DNA of 64,000 nucleotides, taken from Gammaproteobacteria bacterium. Lineage in GTDB: Bacteria > Pseudomonadota > Gammaproteobacteria > Ga0077536. Made by a program: the position numbers and the translations under genes. This document shows, piece by piece, positions 7,954 to 18,220 of the stretch. The stretch lies in contig JADLGE010000048.1 of NCBI GenBank assembly GCA_020849475.1, forward strand, positions 30,917 through 94,916, given 5' to 3'. The first letter of the stretch is position 1. Every line of letters starts with the position of its first letter. Under the pieces are notes generated by a model. It did not search any database, was not told the origin of the DNA, and saw only the letters and a list, made by a program, of their open reading frames with translations.

Positions 7954-10115
7954 CGCGCGGTCGCCCGCTGGCGTGCGCGATAGCTGCGCCACGCGGGAAT
8001 GACGCTCCCAATCAGCACCAAAAGCACGATGGCCAGCGGCCACAACAGCGGCCTGTTCCACTCGCGCTGCAGACGCGCGCGCAGGTCGGCGTCGACCGTC
8101 TTGTACTTGAGAGTGTTGCGGGCCATGAGATTCGGCTTCGAATTGCCGTACCAAGCATGATTGAGCGCGTAGGCCATGGGATGAAAGCCCCATAGCCACG
8201 GCGAATCCCGCCGCACGATCTCGACCATGCGGTCGATCAGGCGCTGGCGCTCAGCGCCATTGGGCAAGGCGCGCATGCGCACGTATAACTGGTCGAACTC
8301 CTCGTTGTGATAGTTCGACGCGTTCTCGCCGCCGTACTTGCTCTTGCCATTGGGACCATAGAGCAGAAACAGGAAATTCTCCGGGTCCGGATAGTCCGCA
8401 TTCCAGCCCCAGCTGAAGATCTGCGCCGTCCCTTCGCGCACCTTCTCCTGGAAACGGTTGTAGTCAGTGACACGAATGACGAGTTGCAGCCCGAGCTTTT
8501 CAAATTGCTTGCGATACCAGTTGAGCTGGGCTTTGCCGCTCGGACCGCCACTGATGGCCTCGTAGTACAGAGTGAGGGGCTGACCGGTAGCCGGATCGCG
8601 GCCATCGGCGTAGCCCGCTTCGCGCAGCAGGGCGCGCGCATCGTCGAGAGAGCGTCGCGCGGCATGGCCCGAACGCCATTCGTAGACATAGGGGTTGATA
8701 CCGGACTGCCCGGCGCGATAGCCGAATATTTCCGGAGGGATGGGGCCGTGGGCAGGTACGCCACGGCCATTGGCGAAAATAGAAATCAGTTCTTCGAAGT
8801 CCACCGCGATGGCTATCGACTGGCGTAACAGTCGCGCCCGCTCCGAATCACCACCGACCACCGGGTCCGCCATGTTAAAGCCCATGTAGGACGTCGCCTG
8901 CTCGACCGCCGTCACCAGCTTCACGCCCTTGTCCTGCATGCTGGGCGTGAGTTCAGCCTCGCCTTTCATACCGAATTGAATCGCCTGGTCGAAGCTGTCG
9001 GGCAGCACCGCCGCGACGTCGTAATAGCCCTGCAGGAATTTGGTCCACTGCGGAATCTCTTCCTTTTCGAGGCTGTAGTAAGCGACATCGATGAAAGGCA
9101 TGGTCTTACCGGCCATGCGCAGCATGCCCGCCACGGCATCGCCCGGCGCGCCGCGGTCAGGATAGGGTTCGCCGCGAAAATTCGGATTGCGCTCCAACAC
9201 CATGCGACGATTGGGATTGTTCTCGGTCAGCATGTAAGGGCCGGTGCCGACCGGATACCAGTCAAGAGTGAAATTGCGCTCCTTCATGCCGGGCTGCGCA
9301 TAGAAGCTATCGGCCTCCCACGGCACCGGCGCGAAGAACGACATCGCCAGCCAGTAACGAAACTGCGGATATTTCTCCGTGATGCGGATTTCGAAAGTGT
9401 AGCGATCAATGACGCGCGCGCCGTCAAAATCATATTTGCGCAAGTCGACAAAACCATGATTGCCGCCTTCTGCGGCACGCAGTCTTTCGGCAAGCGCGGT
9501 CAGTCCCTTGATGTATTTGCCCATCAAGCCCGCCACTGGCGAATGCAGATGCGGATGGGCGAGGCGCTTGATTTCGTAGACGTAGTCATCGGCCGTCAAC
9601 TCGCGCGAACCACTGTGAGTGAAATCCGCGAGCGTGGCGCGAGTCGCAACTTCTTCGCGCGTGAGGTGATGGTAGTAATAGCGTCCGTCGCTTCGCTGCG
9701 CGAATGCCGGGTGCGGCTGGAAAAGAATGCCGCGCTTCAACGTTACGCGGTAGACAGCCTGCGCCACATTTTCCGCCGGCGCATCGGCCGGCAACTCGAA
9801 GCCGTCCTTGTCGTAATAACGAGGTTCCGGCAAGGCCGTCGCGGTCAAGGGTACGAGCTGGTAGGGGCGCTTCAGAAAATGGTATTGCACCACTGGTTCA
9901 TAGATCTGGCCGGTGAACTGCGCTTCGTTCTCGCTGTAGGACGAAACCGGATCGAGATGCTTTGGACGTTCGGCGAACGCGCCGTAGAAAATTGCGCGTC
10001 CGGCATCCGCGGCACGATAAGGATCGTTCCACGGCTGCTCACCGCAGCCTGCGATGCTCGCGGCCAGCATGACCAGACAGACCGTTGCCAGCACGGTCGG
10101 CGGCAAGAATCGCAT
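7950..10115 (-). CDS. ABC transporter substrate-binding lipoprotein (SBP family 5) with a C-terminal membrane helix
   Basis: The 721-residue protein is the ligand-binding component of the importer. The N-terminus is a lipoprotein signal with lipobox SIAGC. The body shows SBP_bac_5 features such as YEPVVQYHFLKRPYQLVPLTA, DYVYEIKRLAHP, WYPVGTGPYMLTENNPNRRMVLERNPNF and SWGWNADYPDPENFLFLLYGPN. Unusually, the last ~35 residues contain a hydrophobic helix (about residues 690-709, WPLAIVLLVLIGSVIPAW) followed by a basic tail. ATG 10115 is preferred to upstream in-frame codons because it starts the signal peptide. It is the first gene of the operon. Confidence 0.9.
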   Translation of the reverse strand: MRFLPPTVLATVCLVMLAASIAGCGEQPWNDPYRAADAGRAIFYGAFAERPKHLDPVSSYSENEAQFTGQIYEPVVQYHFLKRPYQLVPLTATALPEPRYYDKDGFELPADAPAENVAQAVYRVTLKRGILFQPHPAFAQRSDGRYYYHHLTREEVATRATLADFTHSGSRELTADDYVYEIKRLAHPHLHSPVAGLMGKYIKGLTALAERLRAAEGGNHGFVDLRKYDFDGARVIDRYTFEIRITEKYPQFRYWLAMSFFAPVPWEADSFYAQPGMKERNFTLDWYPVGTGPYMLTENNPNRRMVLERNPNFRGEPYPDRGAPGDAVAGMLRMAGKTMPFIDVAYYSLEKEEIPQWTKFLQGYYDVAAVLPDSFDQAIQFGMKGEAELTPSMQDKGVKLVTAVEQATSYMGFNMADPVVGGDSERARLLRQSIAIAVDFEELISIFANGRGVPAHGPIPPEIFGYRAGQSGINPYVYEWRSGHAARRSLDDARALLREAGYADGRDPATGQPLTLYYEAISGGPSGKAQLNWYRKQFEKLGLQLVIRVTDYNRFQEKVREGTAQIFSWGWNADYPDPENFLFLLYGPNGKSKYGGENASNYHNEEFDQLYVRMRALPNGAERQRLIDRMVEIVRRDSPWLWGFHPMAYALNHAWYGNSKPNLMARNTLKYKTVDADLRARLQREWNRPLLWPLAIVLLVLIGSVIPAWRSYRARQRATAR

Positions 10116-10143
10116 GTTCGCGTGCTCTGAAATGCGCTGCGGG

Positions 10144-10171
10144 ATTATAAACTCGGTCCGGGCACTGTACA
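10144..10171 (-). promoter_or_regulatory. Candidate sigma-70 promoter of the ABC-transporter operon
   Basis: On the minus strand a perfect TATAAT -10 (10144-10149) lies 16 bases from TGTACA (10166-10171, four of six matches to the -35 consensus). The -10 is about 30 bases upstream of the binding-protein start codon. It is in the divergent region shared with fabI. Confidence 0.5.
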
Positions 10172-10173
10172 CT

Positions 10174-10201
10174 TTGATGGCCCCATGCGGGGCGCTAGAA
10201 A
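10174..10201 (+). promoter_or_regulatory. Weak candidate promoter of fabI
   Basis: TTGATG (10174-10179) and TAGAAA (10196-10201) are spaced by 16 bases. Each matches four of six consensus positions and they precede the fabI start by about 25 bases. The match is modest, so this is a suggestion only. Confidence 0.3.
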
Positions 10202-10225
10202 ATCAGCCAGCAAGGTAGTCAGACC

Positions 10226-11008
10226 ATGGGAATTCTGCAAGGTAAACGCGCCCTCATCGTCGGTGTGGCCAGCAACAAATCGATTGCCTGGGGCGTTGCC
10301 AAGGCCATGCATCGGGAGGGCGCCGAACTTGCCTTCACCTATCAGAATGATCGCCTCAAATCGCGGGTCGAGGATTTCGCCGCCGAACTCGGCTCCGAGA
10401 TCACCCTGCCCTGCGAGGTGCAGAGCGATGAGGAAATCCAGGCGGTTTTCAATCATCTGGACGACTACTGGGACCATCTCGACATCCTTATCCACTCGGT
10501 GGCCTTCGCGCCGCGCGAAGAACTGCAAGGTGGCTATCTCGACAGCGTCACCCGCGAAGGATTTCGCATCGCCCACGAGATCAGCTCCTACAGCTTTGCC
10601 GCACTTGGCAACGCAGCCCGCCCGTTGATGAAGGGACGACAGGGGGCAATGCTGACCCTGAGCTATCTCGGCGCGGTGCGTACCATGCCAAGTTACAACG
10701 TCATGGGTCTGGCCAAGGCCAGCCTCGAAGCGAACGTCCGCTACATGGCGGAAAGCCTGGGGCCTGAAGGGATCCGCGTCAATGCGGTGTCCGCGGGGCC
10801 GATACGCACCTTGGCGGCGTCCGGCATCAAGGACATGCGCAAGTTTCTGACCTACGTCGAGAACACCGCACCGCTGCGTCGCAACGTCACCATCGACGAA
10901 GTCGGCAATGCTGCCGCTTTCCTGTGTTCGGATCTTGCGTCGGCAATTACCGGCGAAATCACCTACGTCGACTGCGGCTACAACATCATGGGCATGGGCG
11001 GCATGTAG
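10226..11008 (+). CDS. fabI: Enoyl-[acyl-carrier-protein] reductase (NADH)
   Basis: This is a 260-residue cytoplasmic enzyme of type II fatty acid synthesis that reduces the enoyl-ACP double bond. It shows the FabI form of the short-chain dehydrogenase fold: an N-terminal nucleotide motif [11 protein letters not shown] (residues 13-23), a first tyrosine Y147, and catalytic Y157 and K164 with the Tyr-x6-Lys spacing specific to FabI. The length equals that of E. coli FabI. It is transcribed away from the ABC operon and ends 20 bases before the convergent ppiD stop. Confidence 0.97.
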   Translation: MGILQGKRALIVGVASNKSIAWGVAKAMHREGAELAFTYQNDRLKSRVEDFAAELGSEITLPCEVQSDEEIQAVFNHLDDYWDHLDILIHSVAFAPREELQGGYLDSVTREGFRIAHEISSYSFAALGNAARPLMKGRQGAMLTLSYLGAVRTMPSYNVMGLAKASLEANVRYMAESLGPEGIRVNAVSAGPIRTLAASGIKDMRKFLTYVENTAPLRRNVTIDEVGNAAAFLCSDLASAITGEITYVDCGYNIMGMGGM

Positions 11009-11028
11009 GCCGCCCGAGAAACCATCGC

Positions 11029-12936
11029 CTAGAGATTCTTGGCGATGACCTTCACGTCGCTGGCGCCTCGCACGGCAGCGACAAAGGATGTCCAAGCCGC
11101 GCTCATACGGCCTTTCACGAGTTCACCCTGGATAGCCGCGATGTCACCGCGCGCAATTTCACTTTCACCCGGCACCACCACGTTGGCTACGCGAATAATC
11201 GCGTAGTCGGTATTGCCTATCGGGATACCGGTGTACTGCGGCTCATTGCCCGTGACTTCAACACTGAACGCCGCGCGCAATACGGCGCGATTGATATCGC
11301 CTGACTCGCGAGTCGCGCCCTCTTCCTGCTCCCAGCCGAAACCGCGGCCTTTGACCAGTTCAGTAACGGTTTCGCCCTTGCGCAGCTTTTCGATCAATTC
11401 TTTGCCGAGCGCCTCGGTCAGCTCGCGACGATGCTGATTGCGCACCGCGTCCTCGACCTTGGTCTTGACGACGGCCAATTCCGGAATCGCCGATGGCACG
11501 TGTTCCAAAACGCGCACCGCAATTACGCGACTGTCCGGCAGTTCTATCGGCTCGCTGTTCATGCCCTCGCTGAGCACCTCGGCGGTGAAGATCGCACCGG
11601 CGGCCTTGTCGGAGAACTTCTTGGCGAACTCGTCCTTGCTCAGCACTTCGGTCTTCTGCGTCGCGATGCCCAGCGTCTCGGCCGCAACACTCAGACTGTC
11701 GGAGTGCTCGTAGACCAGATTGGAGAACTGCTCGGCCTGCTCGAAAAACGCTTTCTGCGCTTCGCTGTTGCGATAGGCCGTCTCCACTTCAGCCTTGACC
11801 TTGTCGTAGGGCTGCAGACCACCTGCCTTGATGTCTTTCAACTTGATGATGTGCCAGCCGAATTTGGTCCGAACCGGCTGACTGACCTCGCCAACCTTGA
11901 GCTTGAAGGCAGCCTCTTCGAACTCGGGCGCCATGGCGCCGCGCGCAAAAAATCCAGTGGAGCCGCCCTCGGCCTTGGAGCCAACGTCGTCGGACAATTC
12001 CTTGGCGAGCTTTTCAAAATCCTCGCCGCCTTGGGCACGCTTGAGTACATCCTTGATCTTGGCTTCTGCCGCGCTCTCGGTCGCCGCTGTTGCATCCTGC
12101 GCGACCTGCACCAGAATGTGATTGGCGCTGCGCTCCTCCGCCACCGTGTAAGCGGCAGGATTTGCGTCGTAATACTGATGCAATTTTTCGTCGGTGATTT
12201 CCACCTTGCCCGCAAGCGCGGCAGCGGATATCTCGAGGTATTCGATGCTGGCCTTCTCGAGCGTGCGATAGTCTTCCTTATGCTCTTCAAAGTAGGCGTT
12301 GGTTTCGGCGTCCGTCACCGTGATTTGCTTTTCGACTTCGGCCGCCGGGATCACCGCGTATCCAATGTCGCGCTTCTGCTTGCGCAGCGCCGCGATCTTC
12401 TCCGCCTCTTCGCGCGTCACGAATTCCGACGCCGCCACCCCATTGCGCAATTGTGATTTGGCCAGATCACCGCGCAGCTGCTGCTCGAAGCCAAGCTGTG
12501 AGAACCCCATGGCAGTGACACGCTGGTCGTAGAGGGCGCGCGAGAAGCCCCCCTTCTCGTCCTGAAACGCGGGTATCTGCAATAGCTGCTGGGCGAGCTG
12601 CTCGTTGGTCACACGCACACGGGCATCATCGATAAGACGCGACAGCACCCGGTCGTTAATCAATTCGTCGAGAGCCTTGCTCTTGACCTCGGGCTTGTCC
12701 CAGTCGGCGGCATTGAAGGCTTCACCGAGCATCGATTCGGCCTGGCGCCGAAAGCGTTGCAGCGCCTTTTGAAACTCTTCGATCGGAATCTCATCGCCAT
12801 CAACCTTGGCGACAATCACGCGTTTGGCTGCGTTGATGTAACTCTCAACGCCCCACAGGATGAAGGTCAGCGAGATAAGACCGACGATGACGGCAACGAT
12901 CAAACCCTGGGTTCGATCACGTATGGTTTGCAGCAT
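11029..12936 (-). CDS. ppiD: Periplasmic folding chaperone PpiD (SurA-like N-domain plus parvulin domain)
   Basis: The 635-residue protein is anchored in the inner membrane by one N-terminal helix (about residues 11-32) with the rest in the periplasm, where it assists folding of exported proteins. A SurA/PpiD N-terminal chaperone region (about 40-200) is followed by one parvulin domain (about 265-365, with SANHILVQV, GGSTGFFARGAMAPEFEEAAF and FGWHIIKL) and a C-terminal domain. The order hupB-tRNAs-ppiD mirrors the enterobacterial hupB-ppiD neighbourhood. Its minus-strand direction converges with fabI. Confidence 0.94.
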   Translation of the reverse strand: MLQTIRDRTQGLIVAVIVGLISLTFILWGVESYINAAKRVIVAKVDGDEIPIEEFQKALQRFRRQAESMLGEAFNAADWDKPEVKSKALDELINDRVLSRLIDDARVRVTNEQLAQQLLQIPAFQDEKGGFSRALYDQRVTAMGFSQLGFEQQLRGDLAKSQLRNGVAASEFVTREEAEKIAALRKQKRDIGYAVIPAAEVEKQITVTDAETNAYFEEHKEDYRTLEKASIEYLEISAAALAGKVEITDEKLHQYYDANPAAYTVAEERSANHILVQVAQDATAATESAAEAKIKDVLKRAQGGEDFEKLAKELSDDVGSKAEGGSTGFFARGAMAPEFEEAAFKLKVGEVSQPVRTKFGWHIIKLKDIKAGGLQPYDKVKAEVETAYRNSEAQKAFFEQAEQFSNLVYEHSDSLSVAAETLGIATQKTEVLSKDEFAKKFSDKAAGAIFTAEVLSEGMNSEPIELPDSRVIAVRVLEHVPSAIPELAVVKTKVEDAVRNQHRRELTEALGKELIEKLRKGETVTELVKGRGFGWEQEEGATRESGDINRAVLRAAFSVEVTGNEPQYTGIPIGNTDYAIIRVANVVVPGESEIARGDIAAIQGELVKGRMSAAWTSFVAAVRGASDVKVIAKNL

Positions 12937-12978
12937 GCAGGGACCCTCTGCTCGGGGACGACGAGGAAATTCGGGGCT

Positions 12979-13013
12979 ACAAAAACAACGGGCGCACCAT
13001 CTGGTGCGCCCGT
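12979..13013 (-). terminator. Rho-independent terminator after tRNA-Asp/tRNA-Val
   Basis: A 26-base perfect hairpin (12988-13013, 12-bp arms ACGGGCGCACCA / TGGTGCGCCCGT, TC loop) is followed on the minus strand by a T-rich tract (GTTGTTTTT). It lies directly downstream of tRNA-Asp and 52 bases before ppiD, so it should end the hupB/tRNA transcript. Confidence 0.8.
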
Positions 13014-13031
13014 GTGCTATTCCATCGAATT

Positions 13032-13108
13032 TGGCGGAGTGGACGGGACTCGAACCCGCGACCCCCGGCGTGACAGGCCGGTATTCTAACCAACTGAACT
13101 ACCACTCC
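13032..13108 (-). tRNA. tRNA-Asp (anticodon GTC)
   Basis: A 77-base cloverleaf with encoded CCA (13032-13034). The acceptor stem is GGAGTGG/CCACTCC, the anticodon loop contains GTC, and the T-arm reads GGGTTCGAGTCCC. It is 12 bases downstream of tRNA-Val on the same strand. Confidence 0.97.
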
Positions 13109-13120
13109 GATGGCTAACTC

Positions 13121-13196
13121 TGGTGGGTGCTGAGGGGATCGAACCCACGACCTTCGCCTTGTAAGGGCGACGCTCTCCCAGCTGAGCTAAGCACCC
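13121..13196 (-). tRNA. tRNA-Val (anticodon TAC)
   Basis: A 76-base cloverleaf with encoded CCA (13121-13123). The acceptor stem starts GGGTGCT, the D-arm is TAGCTCAGCTGGGAGAG, and the anticodon TAC sits in the loop CTTACAA. It is 25 bases downstream of hupB and probably in the same transcript. Confidence 0.97.
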
Positions 13197-13221
13197 AGGC
13201 AGTTGTGCTCTGGGAAGGGCG

Positions 13222-13494
13222 CTAGTTTACTGCATCCTTAAGCGCTTTGCCAGGTTTGAAACCAGGAACTTTCGATGCCTTGATCTCAATCGTGGCACCC
13301 GTCTGCGGATTGCGACCCGAACGTGCCGCGCGACTGCGCACGACAAAAGTGCCGAAGCCAACCAGGCTGACTTGTTCGTCTTTCTTCAGTGCCGTGCAAA
13401 TGTTGTCGAACACTGCATCGACGGCGCGAGTTGCAGAGGCCTTGGTAATGTCTGCGGCAAGCGCCACGGCGTCGATCAGTTCTGCTTTGTTCAT
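13222..13494 (-). CDS. hupB: DNA-binding protein HU-beta
   Basis: This 90-residue histone-like protein bends and compacts DNA as a dimer. It starts [11 protein letters not shown] and carries the signature [21 protein letters not shown] (about residues 46-66), whose arm inserts in the minor groove with the Asn-Pro of RNPQTG. Length and sequence are standard. It lies between lon and two tRNA genes, all on the minus strand. Confidence 0.96.
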   Translation of the reverse strand: MNKAELIDAVALAADITKASATRAVDAVFDNICTALKKDEQVSLVGFGTFVVRSRAARSGRNPQTGATIEIKASKVPGFKPGKALKDAVN

Positions 13495-13629
13495 GGAGCT
13501 TATCCCCTTGGTCCCAGCGCGATGGAAATGTCAGCTGCGGCAAATCGGCTGCGCGCTGATGATTATTGTGGGTTGCGTGAGCGTGCCCGTGCGAATGCGC
13601 GGTCGTTATATCAAGCGCCCCCGACGAGC

Positions 13630-13660
13630 GTCAAGCAAGCCGGGTCGCTCAGGACCCGGC
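13630..13660 (-). terminator. Candidate terminator downstream of lon
   Basis: Inverted repeat GCCGGGTC / GACCCGGC (13639-13646 and 13653-13660, six-base loop) lies 15 bases beyond the lon stop codon. On the minus strand it is followed by TTGCTTGAC, a rather weak T-tract, so termination may be partial. Confidence 0.5.
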
Positions 13661-13674
13661 CTGTGACAGCCGCC

Positions 13675-16086
13675 TCAGTGTCGTCTGAGTGCGTCGCTGT
13701 CGTCGTCGTTGGACGATTTTTCTTTTGCCGGTGCTGGCGTTGCAGTTGCATCCCCGACGCCCAAAGGCTCAGGTACGCGTTGCAAAGCGATCTGAAATAC
13801 TTCGTCTATCCAGCGCACCGGTTTTATTTCAAGTTGCTGCGCGATGTTGGCTGGAATCTCAGCGAGCTCACGCTCGTTCTCTTTCGGGATCACCACTTGC
13901 TTGATGCCGCCGCGTAACGCGGCGAGCAACTTTTCCTTCAAGCCGCCGATCGGAAGCACCTCGCCACGCAGCGTGATCTCACCGGTCATTGCGACACTCG
14001 CCTTGACCGGAATACCTGTCAGCGCTGAGACCATCGCGGTACACATGCCGACACCGGCGCTTGGGCCATCTTTCGGCGTCGCGCCTTCGGGCACGTGAAA
14101 ATGAACGTCATTGGTTGCGTAGAAATCCGGCTCTATACCAAGAGAACGGGCGCGACTGCGCACCACCGTCATGGCGGCCTTGATCGATTCCTGCATGACA
14201 TCGCCAAGTCTGCCGGTATAAATCTCTTTGCCTTTACCCGGCACCACCACGGCTTCGATAGTCAACAGGTCGCCGCCGGTTTCTGTCCACGCAAGTCCGG
14301 TGACTTGGCCAACGCGATCTTCTTCTTCGGCCAGGCCATAACGGAATTTCTTGACGCCGAGATACTTGTCGAGAATCTTGGGTGTAACCGTCACCGTCTT
14401 GGTCGACGGCTTTTGCAGGATGCCCTTCACCACCTTGCGACAGATGGTTGCCATCTCGCGTTCGAGATTTCGCACACCGGCTTCACGGGTGTAAAAACGG
14501 ATGACGTCACGTATCGCCGCTTCCGAGACCTTGATTTCCTCAACCTTGAGGCCCGCATTTTCGATCTGCTTTGGCAACAGATACTTCTGCGCGATGCTGA
14601 CCTTCTCGTCCTCCGTGTAACCGGAGATGCGGATCACTTCCATGCGATCGAGCAGTGGGGCCGGAATATTCAGACTGTTGGCGGTCGTCACGAACATGAC
14701 TTCAGACAGGTCGTAATCGACCTCAAGGTAATGATCGTTGAAAGAATTGTTCTGTTCCGGGTCCAGCACCTCAAGCAATGCCGAGGCCGGGTCACCACGG
14801 AAGTCCATCGCCATCTTGTCGACTTCGTCGAGCAGGAACAGCGGATTCCGCGTCGCGACCTTCGCCATGTTCTGCAGAATCTTGCCGGGCAGTGAGCCGA
14901 CGTAGGTGCGACGGTGTCCGCGGATCTCCGCTTCATCGCGTACACCACCCAGCGACATGCGCACGAATTTGCGATTGGTCGCGCGCGCAATGGAGCGGCC
15001 GAGCGAAGTCTTGCCAACGCCGGGAGGACCGACCAAGCACAGTATCGGCCCTTTCATCTTGTTCACACGCTGCTGCACGGCAAGATATTCAAGGATACGT
15101 TCCTTGACCTTCTCCAGACCGTAGTGGTCGGATTCGAGAACTTCCTCGGCGCGGTTCAGATCGCGGCTGGTCTTGGAGCGCTTTTTCCACGGCACGGAGA
15201 CGATCCAATCGATGTAGTTACGCACCACCGTCGCCTCGGCGGACATCGGCGACATCATGCGCAGTTTCTTCAATTCTGCATCGGCCTTTTCGCGTGCTTC
15301 CTTGGCCATGCCGGCGCGCGCGATCTTTTTCGCGAGCTCTTCGAATTCGTTGACGCCGTCTTCGCTCTGGCCAAGCTCGTTCTGAATGGCCTTCATCTGC
15401 TCGTTCAGATAATACTCGCGCTGACTTTTCTCCATCTGCTTCTTGACGCGGCCCCGCAGACGCTTCTCGACCTGCAGCAGGTCGATTTCCGATTCCATCA
15501 GGTGAATGAGATGTTCCAGCCTCTGACGCAGCGGAATGATTTCGAGGACTTCCTGCTTGTCCTGGATTTTGATGGCCATGTGCGCGGCGATGGTGTCGGC
15601 CAGGCGCGAGGGGTCATCGATGCTGGACAAGGAAGAGATGATTTCCGGCGGCACTTTCTTATTGAGCTTCACGTACTGCTCAAACTGCGTCATGAGCGAA
15701 CGGCTGAGCACCTCTGCTTCGCGACCACTGACCTCTTCAGGCTCAATCATTTCGCAATTGGCAGCGTACAGGTCATCGGTTTCGATGAAGTCGACGATAC
15801 GCGCACGCTGCACGCCCTCGACCAGCACCTTGATGGTGCCATCGGGCAACTTCAGTAACTGCAGGATGTTCGATACCGTCCCGACCGCGTGGATGTCGGC
15901 GGGCTGAGGGTTGTCATCGCCCGCACTCTTCTGCGCGACCAGCAGGATCTGTTTGCCATCTTCCATGGCGCGTTCCAGGGCCCGGATAGATTTCTCACGG
16001 CCAACGAACAGCGGAATGACCATGTGCGGATAAACGACAACATCGCGCAGCGGCAATACCGCCAACACATTGGTGGAATCGGTCAT
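13675..16086 (-). CDS. lon: ATP-dependent protease Lon (endopeptidase La)
   Basis: The 803-residue cytoplasmic protease degrades damaged and short-lived regulatory proteins. Domain order is an N-terminal substrate domain (about 10-200), an AAA+ module with Walker [10 protein letters not shown] and Walker [10 protein letters not shown], and a C-terminal protease domain with the Ser-Lys dyad S676 (PKDGPSAG) and K719 (GGLKEK). The C-terminus is a short acidic/basic tail. It lies between clpX and hupB as in E. coli. Confidence 0.97.
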   Translation of the reverse strand: MTDSTNVLAVLPLRDVVVYPHMVIPLFVGREKSIRALERAMEDGKQILLVAQKSAGDDNPQPADIHAVGTVSNILQLLKLPDGTIKVLVEGVQRARIVDFIETDDLYAANCEMIEPEEVSGREAEVLSRSLMTQFEQYVKLNKKVPPEIISSLSSIDDPSRLADTIAAHMAIKIQDKQEVLEIIPLRQRLEHLIHLMESEIDLLQVEKRLRGRVKKQMEKSQREYYLNEQMKAIQNELGQSEDGVNEFEELAKKIARAGMAKEAREKADAELKKLRMMSPMSAEATVVRNYIDWIVSVPWKKRSKTSRDLNRAEEVLESDHYGLEKVKERILEYLAVQQRVNKMKGPILCLVGPPGVGKTSLGRSIARATNRKFVRMSLGGVRDEAEIRGHRRTYVGSLPGKILQNMAKVATRNPLFLLDEVDKMAMDFRGDPASALLEVLDPEQNNSFNDHYLEVDYDLSEVMFVTTANSLNIPAPLLDRMEVIRISGYTEDEKVSIAQKYLLPKQIENAGLKVEEIKVSEAAIRDVIRFYTREAGVRNLEREMATICRKVVKGILQKPSTKTVTVTPKILDKYLGVKKFRYGLAEEEDRVGQVTGLAWTETGGDLLTIEAVVVPGKGKEIYTGRLGDVMQESIKAAMTVVRSRARSLGIEPDFYATNDVHFHVPEGATPKDGPSAGVGMCTAMVSALTGIPVKASVAMTGEITLRGEVLPIGGLKEKLLAALRGGIKQVVIPKENERELAEIPANIAQQLEIKPVRWIDEVFQIALQRVPEPLGVGDATATPAPAKEKSSNDDDSDALRRH

Positions 16087-16209
16087 GATGAAAAGCTCCT
16101 GCGCATAGCAGCCGCGGCAGGGTCGCCGCAGCCAGGCACTGAAAATAAGGGAGCCGGGAGCGATGACGTCCCGTGCGGATAGGTCAGGTCAGAGTCGCAG
16201 AGCACCCGA

Positions 16210-16229
16210 CGGGCGCGGGAATGCGCCCG
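16210..16229. repeat. Inverted repeat in the clpX-lon gap
   Basis: CGGGCGC (16210-16216) and GCGCCCG (16223-16229) form a seven-pair GC-rich hairpin 26 bases after the clpX stop. No T-tract follows, so it may act as an attenuating or RNA-stabilising hairpin rather than a classical terminator. Confidence 0.45.
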
Positions 16230-16254
16230 GGTGGCTGGGGCGGTGGCGCCAGGA

Positions 16255-17532
16255 TTAATCTGGAGCCGCCTTGGAAATTTCTGCGCTTTCGTAGATGACA
16301 AGCGGTTTGGACTCGCCTTTGATTGCGCCTTCGTCCACCACCACCTTGGTAGCGTTCTTGAGCGACGGAAGCTCATACATGGTGTCGAGCAGCGATTGTT
16401 CAAGTATCGAACGCAGGCCACGAGCGCCGGTCTTACGTTCGACTGCTCGCTGGGCCACGGCCCGCAGCGCATCTTCGCGAAACTCAAGCACACATGATTC
16501 CATCTCGAACAGCTTGCCATACTGTTTGGTCAGGGCGTTCTTGGGCTCGGTCAGGATCTGAATCAACTGTTCTTCGTCGAGTTCATCCAGCACCGCCAGC
16601 ACCGGCAGGCGACCCACAAACTCGGGGATGAGGCCGTAGCGGATCAGATCCTCAGGCTCGACCTGGTGCAGCAACTCGCCAGCGGTTTTCTTGTCGTCCT
16701 TGCTCTTGACCTCGGCCGAGAAGCCGATGCCGCCCTTCTCGGAGCGGTCGCGGATAATCTTGTCGAGACCGGCGAACGCGCCGCCGCAGATGAACAGAAT
16801 GTTCGAGGTATCGACCTGCAGGAATTCCTGTTGCGGGTGCTTGCGTCCGCCCTGCGGCGGCACCGAGGCCACCGTGCCTTCGATGAGTTTCAACAGCGCC
16901 TGCTGCACGCCTTCACCCGACACGTCGCGCGTGATCGACGGATTGTCGGACTTGCGTGAGATCTTGTCGATTTCGTCAATGTAGACGATACCGGTCTGCG
17001 CCTTCTCGACGTCGTAATCGCACTTCTGCAGAAGCTTCTGGATGATGTTCTCGACGTCTTCGCCGACGTAGCCCGCTTCGGTCAGCGTGGTCGCATCGGC
17101 GATGGTGAACGGCACGTTGAGAAGCCGCGCGAGGGTCTCCGCGAGCAGCGTCTTACCGCTACCCGTCGGTCCGACCAGCAACACGTTGCTCTTGGCCAAT
17201 TCTACGTCGTTCTGCTTGACGCGCGTTTCGAGACGCTTGTAGTGGTTGTAGACCGCAACCGCCAGAATCTTCTTGGCGTGCTGCTGGCCGATCACATACT
17301 CGTCGAGGATGTTCTTGATCTCGCGCGGAATCGGCAGCTTGCTGCCATGACCGCCCGGGCTCTTTTCCTGAATCTCTTCGCGGATGATGTCGTTGCACAG
17401 TTCAACGCACTCATCGCAGATGAACACCGATGGACCGGCGATCAGTTTACGGACTTCGTGCTGGCTCTTGCCGCAGAATGAGCAGTACAGCAGCCGGTCG
17501 CCGTCGCCCTTGGAGTTCTTGCCATCGCTCAT
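16255..17532 (-). CDS. clpX: ATP-dependent Clp protease ATP-binding subunit ClpX
   Basis: The 425-residue AAA+ unfoldase recognises tagged substrates and feeds them to ClpP. The N-terminal zinc-binding domain has C17, C20, C39 and C42. Walker A is [15 protein letters not shown] and Walker B is [10 protein letters not shown]. The pore/ClpP-binding region reads [20 protein letters not shown], where most family members have an IGF loop for ClpP. It follows clpP with only seven bases between them, so the two subunits are co-transcribed. Confidence 0.97.
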   Translation of the reverse strand: MSDGKNSKGDGDRLLYCSFCGKSQHEVRKLIAGPSVFICDECVELCNDIIREEIQEKSPGGHGSKLPIPREIKNILDEYVIGQQHAKKILAVAVYNHYKRLETRVKQNDVELAKSNVLLVGPTGSGKTLLAETLARLLNVPFTIADATTLTEAGYVGEDVENIIQKLLQKCDYDVEKAQTGIVYIDEIDKISRKSDNPSITRDVSGEGVQQALLKLIEGTVASVPPQGGRKHPQQEFLQVDTSNILFICGGAFAGLDKIIRDRSEKGGIGFSAEVKSKDDKKTAGELLHQVEPEDLIRYGLIPEFVGRLPVLAVLDELDEEQLIQILTEPKNALTKQYGKLFEMESCVLEFREDALRAVAQRAVERKTGARGLRSILEQSLLDTMYELPSLKNATKVVVDEGAIKGESKPLVIYESAEISKAAPD

Positions 17533-17539
17533 TCAGGTA

Positions 17540-18220
17540 CTACCTCGAAGATGGACCCTTGGCGTCCGTTTTATCGCCGCCGACGGATTCCCGTTTCGAC
17601 AGCACGGCATCAATGATGCCATAAGTTGCCGCTTCGTCAGCGCTCATGAAGCGGTCACGATCCGTATCTGCGGCAATCTTTTCCAACGGCTGCCCGGTGT
17701 GGAAAGCGAGGATATCGTTCAATCGGTCGCGCGCCTTGAGGATTTCTCGGGCATGAATGTCGAAATCCGAAGCCTGCCCCTGGAAGCCGCCCAGCGGCTG
17801 GTGAATCATGACTCGCGAGTGCGGCAGGCAGTAACGCTTGTTGGCGGCGCCGCCAGCGAGCAGCAATGCACCCATGCTCGCGGCCTGGCCGATGCACATG
17901 GTGCTGACGTCCGGCTTGATGAATTGCATGGTGTCGTAAATCGCGAGTCCGGCTGACACCGAACCGCCTGGCGAATTGATATATAGATGGATGTCCTTGT
18001 CGGGATTTTCCGATTCCAGGAACAAAAGCTGCGCAACGATGACGTTGGCAACGTAGTCCTCTACCGGTCCGACCAGGAAGATCACGCGCTCCTTGAGCAA
18101 GCGTGAGTAGATGTCATACGCACGCTCGCCGCGAGCCGATTGCTCGACCACCATGGGCACCAGATTCAGTGCCCGCGGACTGCTGGCCTGCATGCGAAAA
18201 TCGGAATGTTCTATCGACAT
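17540..18220 (-). CDS. clpP: ATP-dependent Clp protease proteolytic subunit ClpP
   Basis: The 226-residue serine peptidase forms the ClpP tetradecamer. The catalytic triad is S115 (GQAASMGA), H140 (VMIHQPLGG) and D189 (DRDRF). The oxyanion-loop stretch INSPGGSV is at 81-88. The C-terminal ~20 residues beyond the canonical end are extra and hydrophilic. The ATG shares its first base with the tig stop codon (TGATG at 18218-18222), showing translational coupling. Confidence 0.97.
   Translation of the reverse strand: MSIEHSDFRMQASSPRALNLVPMVVEQSARGERAYDIYSRLLKERVIFLVGPVEDYVANVIVAQLLFLESENPDKDIHLYINSPGGSVSAGLAIYDTMQFIKPDVSTMCIGQAASMGALLLAGGAANKRYCLPHSRVMIHQPLGGFQGQASDFDIHAREILKARDRLNDILAFHTGQPLEKIAADTDRDRFMSADEAATYGIIDAVLSKRESVGGDKTDAKGPSSR

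Noticed and set aside
16087..16254. Sigma-32 heat-shock promoter upstream of lon
   Set aside because: I looked for CTTGAA and CCCCAT-type elements on the minus strand and found no convincing pair.
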